Assembly: GCA_002007465.1 (NCBI GenBank)
Contig: LNAC01000108.1
Coordinates: 3,855,170-3,919,169, forward strand
DNA: 64,000 nt
Direction of reading: 5' to 3'
Source: Ailurus styani
Lineage: Eukaryota; Chordata; Mammalia; Carnivora; Ailuridae
Shown here piece by piece: positions 34,801 to 43,892 of the stretch. The translations under genes and the position numbers were made by a program. A model generated the notes under the pieces. That model saw nothing but the letters and a program-made list of their open reading frames with translations, did not search any database and had not been told where the DNA came from. The number at the start of each line of letters is the position of its first letter. Positions within the stretch are counted from its first letter, which is position 1.

Positions 34801-37800
34801 AAAAGAACTTCAATCTAAACCTCATACCTTCCACAAAAATGAGCCAACTCAAAACAGATCCCATGTTCCAATGTAAAGCATAAAACTGTAACTTTAAAGA
34901 TAGTATAAGAGAAAATCTTCAGGATCTAGAGTTCGGTGAAGAATTCTTAGACATCACCAAGAGCACGATTCATAAAGGAAAAATTGATAAATCAGACTTC
35001 ATCAAAATTAAAATCTTTTGCTCCATGAAAGACTCCATTAAAACAGTACAAAGACAACTACACACTGAGAAAAATATACCTGTCAACTACATATTCAATA
35101 AAGGACTAGGATCTAGAATATGTAAAGAACTCTCAGGACTCAATGGTTTAGAAAAACCTAATGGGGAGGGCAGGTAAGGAATCCAATTAGGAAATGGGCA
35201 AAAGACATGAGCAGGCATTTCCCTTAAGAGGTTATGCAGATCAAAAGGTGTTCAGCATCATTAGCCATCTGAGTAAAGCAAATTAAGGCCATAATGAGAT
35301 ATCACCACACGCTTCTGAGCACAGCTGAAATAAGAAATGGGGACAACACAAACGCTGGTGAGGATGTAGACAACAGAATCACCTCTACACTATTGGGGGC
35401 AATGTAAAATGGAACAGCCATTCTGGAAAATATTTTTGGCTGGATCTTTAAAAATACTCAACAGGCACTACCATACAATCTAAGAACTGTGTACTTGGGC
35501 ATTTATCCCAGAGAAATGAAAACTTCAGTTCACAAAACTCTGTACTTCTATTCACAAAAAGCTGCACACAAAGCTTTATAACACTTTACTTGTAATAACC
35601 CCAAACGGGAAACAACCCAGATGGTCTCCAGGGAGTGAAGGGTTCAGCAAATGGTGGAATTCCATGGTGGAACCATGGAATACTACTCAGCCATAAAAAT
35701 GAATGAAGTATTAATACATGCAACAACCTACATGGGTCTTCCGGATAATGATGCTGTGTGAAGACAGCCAATCCCAAAGGCAATATACTGTATTATTCCA
35801 TTTATAGAACATGCTTGAATTGAGATAATTACAGAAATAGAGAATAGATTAGTGGTTGTCAGGGGCAAAGGAGGGTGTGGAGGATGGGAAAGAAGAGGAT
35901 ATGGCTGTAAAAATACAACGTGAGGAATCTTTGTTTTGCACCTTGACAGTATCAAGGTGGATATCCTGGTTGGGATACTGTACTAGAATTTCACAAGCTG
36001 TTATTATTGGTGGTAACTTGTTAAAGGATACATGGGACCCTTGACTGGCCACTGATCTCAAACAACTGCAATGTAAAAAAGTTTAATTAAAAAAGTGTTT
36101 CTAATAAATAAATGGATAGATGGGAATTCTAATATTTTCTCCTCTGACCAAAGTGGATTATCTTAAGATACACCCAATTTCAGAGATCACTGCATATTTT
36201 GCTAGTCCCTACTGAGCCTTGGGCCCCTGTAGCTCTTCTCTACGTTCTTTTCAAGCTGTCTTTCTTGAATGCAAGTTGGCTCATGTGACTTCCCAAGATC
36301 ACTAGTCTGACACGCTGGGCCTTCATGATCTGGCTATTAAGTCTCTACCCAGTATATATGCACCTGGACACCGAAGTCCACACAACTTCCAGTTTTGCAA
36401 AACCCAGTCTGACTCTGAGATACCTGAGGACAGGCACAATGACCTATCTCTGTGGGCTTATCTTATCTCAAATATTTTAAATCTATTTTTTAAGTTTATT
36501 TATTCATTTATTTGTTTATTTAAGTAATCTCTACACCCAATGTGGGGCTCAAACTCACCATCCTAACATCAAGAGTAGCATGCTCCTCCGACTGAGCCAG
36601 CCAGGCATCCCTCTAACTTCTTCCTTTCTTTTTTTAAGCTTTATTTATTTAAGTAATCTCTACACCCAATATGGCACTTGAACTCATGACCTCAAGATCA
36701 AGAGTTGCCTGCTTTTCTGATGGAGCCAGTCAGCTGCCCCTAATTAACTGATTTCCAATGCTTATCAGGTTCCCGAGCACGTATTAGGGGTGCAATAAAT
36801 CTTGACTTAAATGTTTATTACTTTTGCTTTGTGCATTGCCCGCTCAGAGTGCAGAGGCACTGATTCTGTGTTACCCTCAGGATACTAACCTGCGATCACT
36901 CCTGCCAGGTACACCAGCCCTACTCGGAGGCCTTTGTGGACCATTTCCAAGGGAATACCCAAAACGAGCTGCATAATGAGATTCCCCACGATGTGCTGAA
37001 CTCTGCAGAGACAAACACAGTAGTCAAATATGACTAACCCACACTGTTGTTTCTTTGGGATGTGAAGAGGCATTGGTGTATAGTTTCTAGTCCAAATTCC
37101 ATATTCTAATTGTTTTAGGTGGCTTTTTTTTTTTTAAATAAAAATCTCAACACAACACCTCAATATGTAAAACAGATAAAAGGACATTTTGGAAGTATCA
37201 TTTATTTTATAATTAGATGACAAGTGCCATTTTATGTCAGCCCCCTGCATCTGATCTTGTTTCGGTTGCACAATAATGAGAAAATCCTAATTCACACATA
37301 AAGAGTTTTAAGTTTCAATAGTTTGGTTTTTGGGTTTTTTTTTTTTAAGATTTTATTTATTTATTTATTTGTCAGAGAGAGAGCACAGGCAGACAGAGTG
37401 GCAGGTAAATGCAGAGGGAGAAGCAGGCTCCCTGCTGAGCAAGGAGGCCGACGTGGGACTCGATCCCAGGACTCTGGGATCATGACCTGAGCTGAAGGCA
37501 GAGGCTTAACCCACTGAGCCACCTAGGCATCCCTTGTTTTGCTTTTTTAAAGGAGGCTCCATACCCACCGTGGGGCTGGAACTCTCAACCCCTGAGATCA
37601 AGAGCTGCATGTGCTACCAACTGAGCAAGCTGGGAGCCCCAAATTTCAATAGGTTTTTAAACAACTGGTCTTGCAATCTTAGGATATTCTTTTTTTTTTT
37701 TTAAAGATTGTATTTATTTATCTCACAGAGAGAGTGAGAGATAGAGACAGTGCATGAGCAGGGAGGACGAGGCAGAGGGAGAGGGAGAAGTAGACTCCCA

Positions 37801-40800
37801 GCTGAGCAGCAAGCCCGATGCGGGGCTTGATCCCAGGACGCTGGGATCATGACCTGAGCCGAAAGGAGATGCTTAACTGACTGAGCTACCCAGGCACCCT
37901 AGGATATTCTTTAATAAAACAGAGATGGCAAGAGAAACCCCATCCCCGGTTCTACATTAAAAAGTTGAGGGGTGCCTGGATGGCTCAGTCAGGTAAGCAT
38001 CTACCTTTGGCTTGCATCATGATCCTGGGGTCCTGGGATTGAGCCCCCCACGTTGGGCTCCCTGCTCAGCAGGGAGCCTGCTTCTCCCTATCCTTCTGCC
38101 TGCCACTCCCCCCTGCTTGAGCTCTCTCTCTCTATCTCTATCTCTATCTCTCTCTGTCAAATAAATAATTAAAATCCTAAAAAAAAATAAAGTTGAATAA
38201 ACAGTTTACCAGAATGAAAAAGAAAAGTTTACCCAGTTACACTAGCTAAAGTTAGTATCTCCCATGTACAACAGTTTGGCATATAACATATTTTAGTGCA
38301 GGTGGTTTTTATTCCCGTTTTTAAAGAGGTAAAAATGTTTTTAAATAAAATTCATATAATTTTGCCTGTCAAACCCCACAGGCATCTCTGGAGACTCTCT
38401 GAATATCTTTTGGTATGTTCCCACATTACAGTCATCCTTAATTTAGTTGCTACATAGCACAAGACTTTTTTTTCTTTTTTTAAGAGATTTTAGATTAAAC
38501 CAAAAATTTAAAAAATGAAATAGGTGTTGGATCTTTCACAACATGTAGCGGCTTTCATATTAGCTTTCAGGACTGCGTTTTGCATTACAACTTACTTAAC
38601 AAATACCCAACAGATTACTTACCTTCCTGGCCATGTGCGTACCTAGCCACAACTATCACTGCCCAAGTCATCTTCAAAGACACACAAAAAGTAACATGTA
38701 ATTCACTGGAAAACAGTCTAGCAGGACAGTTATGCTAGCCTTACAGAAAGGACAAAGTGACCAGTAACACAAAAAACCCCAAAGAATCACCCTCAGCATT
38801 CTTTCTGCTGCTTCTCCTGTCCAATAGCAACAGGAGAAATGGCATTAAGGATGAGATCCCCTGTTGTATACCCAGAATAAAAATACTAACTTTTTTCTTT
38901 CTTTTTTTTTTAAAGATTTTATTTATTCATTTGACACAGAGAGAGAGATTACAAGTAGGCAGAGAGGCAGGCAGAGAGAGAGGAGAGAGGAGGAAGCAGG
39001 CTCCCTGCTGAGCAGAGAGCCTGATGTGGGCCTCGATCCCAGGACTCTGGGATCATGACCTGAGCCGAAGGCAGTGGCTTTAACCCACTGAGCCACCCAG
39101 GCCCCCATAACTTTTTTCTTTCTTTCTTTCTCCCTTTCTCTCTTTCTTTCTTTCTTTTTTTTCTTTTTTTGAAATACTAACTTTTTTCATCCAAATTTTA
39201 TCTATACTTCCAGGTCCAGCTTGAATCCATGTCATCTGGGAAACCGTCCCCATTTGGATCTTTCCATCTTTCTGTTTCTATTACAGTAACTAAACCCATA
39301 TCCATCACCTTACCACTTGTCTGCCTCCTCTAGTGAGGCTGGACGAGCTCATGTTGACTTTGCCAGCCTCTTGTAGCAAGGGGTAGCCGTGTCCACGGTT
39401 TGGCCAATGAAATGCAGGGCTGGGCAGTGCCAGTGAGAGACTAGGAAGAGAGCTGCTTGCTTTCTTTCTTTTTTTTTTTTTTTTAAGATTTTATTTATTT
39501 GACAGACACAGCGAGAGAGGGAACACAAGCAGGGGGAGTGGGAGAGGGAGAAGCAGGCTTTCCACTGAGCTAGGAGCCTGATACGGGGCTCGATCCCAGG
39601 ACCCTGGGATCATGACCTGAGCCAAAGGCAGACGCTTAATGACTGAGCCACCCAGGCACCCCGAGAGCTGCTTTGCTTTCTCGACAAAAAGAGATGGATG
39701 TCCCCAGTACCTAGTCCTACCCTTCCCCTTTCTGCTTTTAATGCCCAGCTACACTGCCAACTTGCAACCAGGAGAGAAAGGTCAAGGGAAAAGCAGAGAT
39801 GCCAGCACAGAACCAAGAGTCTTGGCTTCACTAAACTCATGAACTAACCACATACCTTGGAGCTTCTTATATGATAGAGAATTAACCTCCATTTATTTAG
39901 GCCCCCATTAGATTTTTTGGCTACTTTTAGCCAGAAGCATTCCAAACTTCTATAACCCCATATGTGACCTGTCCTTCACAGCCTTGAGAATTCTTTTTGA
40001 GGGCCTTACTATGTGTCAGGCACTGCAAAAATTATATTACAGGGCACCTGGGTGGCTCAGTTGGTTGGGTGACTGCCTTCAGCTCAGGTCATGATCCCAG
40101 AGTCCTGGGATCGAGTCCCACATCGGGCTCCCAGCTCCATGGGGAGTCTGCTTCTCCCTCTGACCTTCTCCCTTCTCATGCTCTCTCTCACCCTCTCTTT
40201 CTCTCTCAAATAAATAAATAAAATCTTTTTTAAAAAATCATTATAACCACTGCCTCATTTAATCACAGCAACCTTATGCAGTAGGTACTATTACCCCATT
40301 TTACAGATGTGGAAACTGAGGCACAAAGAAGTTAAGTAACTACTGTATACTATAATACTATATGGCCTTGCATTACTATTTAACTGACCATTCACCCTTA
40401 TAATTTTAAAGTCCTTGAGTGCAGGAACCACGTTTGTTTAGAACATGTTAAATGAAAAACCAAACTGAGAGTATCCATAGAAACTGGGCAGTGAGCAACT
40501 TTGTCCTTATTTGTCAAGCCTCTGAGCCCTGTGTCCTGCCATGGATGCCTAGTTAGCCACTGGCCAGAGTCGTCCTTCAAGGTGTATGGCTGGGTAGGTC
40601 ACACAGACGAAGAAGGCCTCATCTGTACCCCCAGGGGTCCACAGGAGAAGGGGGCCGGCAGCAAGCTGCTCACTGACTGCAGTGGGGATAGTGAATCCTG
40701 GGTTCTGAGCAAGGTCACAAAAGACTATTAGCATATAAGAAGCTAGAACTAGGGACACCTGGGTGGCTCAGTCGGTTGGGCGTCTGCCTTTGGCTCAGGT

Positions 40801-43800
40801 CATGATGCCAGGATCCTGGGATCGAGTCCTGCATTGGGCTCCTGACTCAGGGGAAAGCCTGCTTCTCCCTCTGCCTGCTGCTCCCCCTGCTTGTGTGCTA
40901 TCTCTCTCTCTCTCTGACAAATAAATAAAATCTTAAAAAAAAAAAAAGAGAATAGAAGCTGTAACTAAAAGGCAGGCACTGCATTGCCCGTCGCTCCTAT
41001 TACTCCAGATGGATCACAGTATTATACACCCAACAAAGCACTCTCAAATTCATTCTTTTTAAGCATGTGGCAGGGGTAGGGAGGGAGGGACTGGTGATTC
41101 ATACCCTAAAGGGAACATTTTTACAACATCAAACAACTAGGGGAACATACGTTTGGTTTAGTAATGATGGGGTCTCTTGTCACTAATCTCCCTATATAAA
41201 TAGCAGGAGCAGGCAGTTATAATGAAATGTAAAGTCCACTCGACTTGGAGTTAGCACGGATAGGTTGAGGTTCCAGCGCTGCAACTTAGCCACGTGACAC
41301 AGAGCGAGTAAGCACATGTCGGAAGCCTCAGACACAAAACAGCAGGAGTGAGCCCCACCTCCTCCGGCTGCTGAGGATCCAACGAGATTATGGACATGCA
41401 AGTGCCTTATCAGTAATTCAGCACGGACCAGATGCTGCAGGTTACGAGCACCTGCAGTCACCTCCGACATGAGTGACTTACTGTCATGTCTTACCCAGCG
41501 TGGACCAGCATATAGGAGACAAACCTCCAGGCTTGCTCCCGCTTCTCAGGACTGTAGATGAAAGGACTCTCCAGGATGCCCGTGTCCAGGGTGATCCACT
41601 GTTTCTGAGGCTTCCAGACAGCATAGTAAATAAATACCGCCAGCTGCGGGGGAGGGGCAAACAGGAATGTTAACGCCTTCAGCAGAGAGTGGCCCTAGCA
41701 GAGTCCATGAGCACTACTACCTTGCTCTCAAACGATTAGCTCTGAAGTGGGCCCTTCCGTCACATGTGCTCAGAAGACGACAGGAATGAAATGTCCTCGC
41801 TGTATATCTGACCACGTCACTGTGGTCCTATGGCACTTCCTCCAGTGATGAGGAGCAGCCCTAGACCAAATACAAAGAAGACTCTTTTCGATCCCCCTAC
41901 CCCCTGACATACCCTCTGCCCTCATCTTCCCACTCCCACCATTTCATCTTTCACTTCCAAGTTACTATGAAATTAAGTCGCTGCTGGCTTCCAAGGAAGA
42001 GAATAGGGAAAGGGAACAATAATGACTCTGCAGCACAGAAATCCAGCACACATGACCTTAACCGAGTGATGGAGGCTCATGTCGCCAGGGATGTCACAGG
42101 GATGTCCCATACTCCCCGATGTGACGTGAGGACAAGCGCTTCGCCTCTGTGTGTTCCTCCCCAAAACCTGTTAACTCCAATCTAATCACAAGAAAAACCT
42201 CAGACAAGCCCAGATTGGGGGATCATCTGTAGAAACCTGGCCCGTAGTCCTCAAGATTACCAAAGTCACAAAAAACACAGACAAACTGAGAAGCCGTCAC
42301 AGATGAGAGGATACTGGGGAGCCAAAGGAACATACTGCAAGGTGACACTCTGGGTTGGAGGGTACAGAAGGGACAGAAAGAGGACATTAGGGCGCCTGGG
42401 TGGCTCAGTGGGTTAAAGCCTCTGCCTTCGGCTCAGGTCATGATCTCAGTGTCCTGGGATCAAGGCCCCTGTTGGGCTCCCTGCTCAGCAGGAAGCCTGC
42501 TTCCTCTTCTCTCTCTGCCTGCCTCTCTGCCTACTTGTGATCTCTCTGTGTCAAATAAATGAATAAAATCTTTTAAAAAAAAAAAGAAAGAAAGAGGACA
42601 TTAATGGAAAAGCTGGTAAAAATACATACTAAAAAAATAAAATAAATAAAATAAAATAAAATAAAAATACATACTAAAAACTCCAAAGGAAGTCTGCCAT
42701 TGACTTAGTAGTAGTCTACCCATGTCAGTTTCTTCGTTTCAACAAATGTACTCTGGAAATGTAAGGTATTAATGGGAGAAATGAAGTGAGACATATACAA
42801 GAACTCTCTGTACTATCTTTGCAACTTTTCTATAAGGTTAAAATTAATCCAAAATAAAAAGTTTATTCCAAAAACTTTTATTTGAAAAACTGACCTTTCT
42901 GTGAGAAAACAGGTATCTCAGCACCGGCCCCACGACCCTTCTATAGGAAACCGTGCTTTCCACAGCACGGACCATGGCAGTCATGTTTGGTATCATGTGA
43001 CCTTATCCTGTTATTTCCCAATTCCCACACTCGCCAAGCACTCACACACCTGACTGCACCATGAGTAGGCCCGCCAACCCAGAGGCTGGAAGGATAACAT
43101 GACAGAGTGTGCCAGAAATGCTGATACATTGGCCTTTTCTTTATCTGAGCCATAAGAGGCTAGGTCCCTATGCTCGTTAATGTAATGTGTCACTTGGCTA
43201 GACCACGATACCCAGAGATTTGATCGAATATCATTCTGGATGTTTCTGTGAAGGTATTTTTTAAATGAGATCAACATTTAAATCAATAGACTTTGAGTAA
43301 AGCAGATTACCTTCCATAACATGAGGTCACATCGTATCAGTCAAAAGCCTTAATAGACCAGACAGACCTCCCTGAGGGAAAGGGAATTCTGTCAGCATGA
43401 TGGCCTCTGAACTCCAACTGCAACTCTTACCCCTAGGTCTCCAGTCTGCTGGCCTACCCTAGATTTTGAACTTGCCAAGCTTCCACAATGCAATGAACCA
43501 ATTCCTTCAAATGAATCCATCTCTCTGTCAATATACATGTGTAGAGGGCACCTCGGTGGCTCAGTGGGTTAAGCCTCTGCCTTCAACTCAGGTCATGATC
43601 TCAGGGTCCTGAGATCGAGTCCACATCAGGCTCTCTGCTCAGCAGGGAACCTGCTTCCCCCTCTCTCTGCCTGCCTCTCTGCCTACTTGTGATCTCTCTC
43701 TCTCTGTCAAATAAATAAATAAAATATTTAAACATTTATACATATATATATATATATACATACATATATACATGTGTAGATAGGTGGATGGTTGGATGGG

Positions 43801-43841
43801 TGGATGGATGGATGAATAGAAAGATATAGATGACAGATATC

Positions 43842-43892
<51 letters not shown>
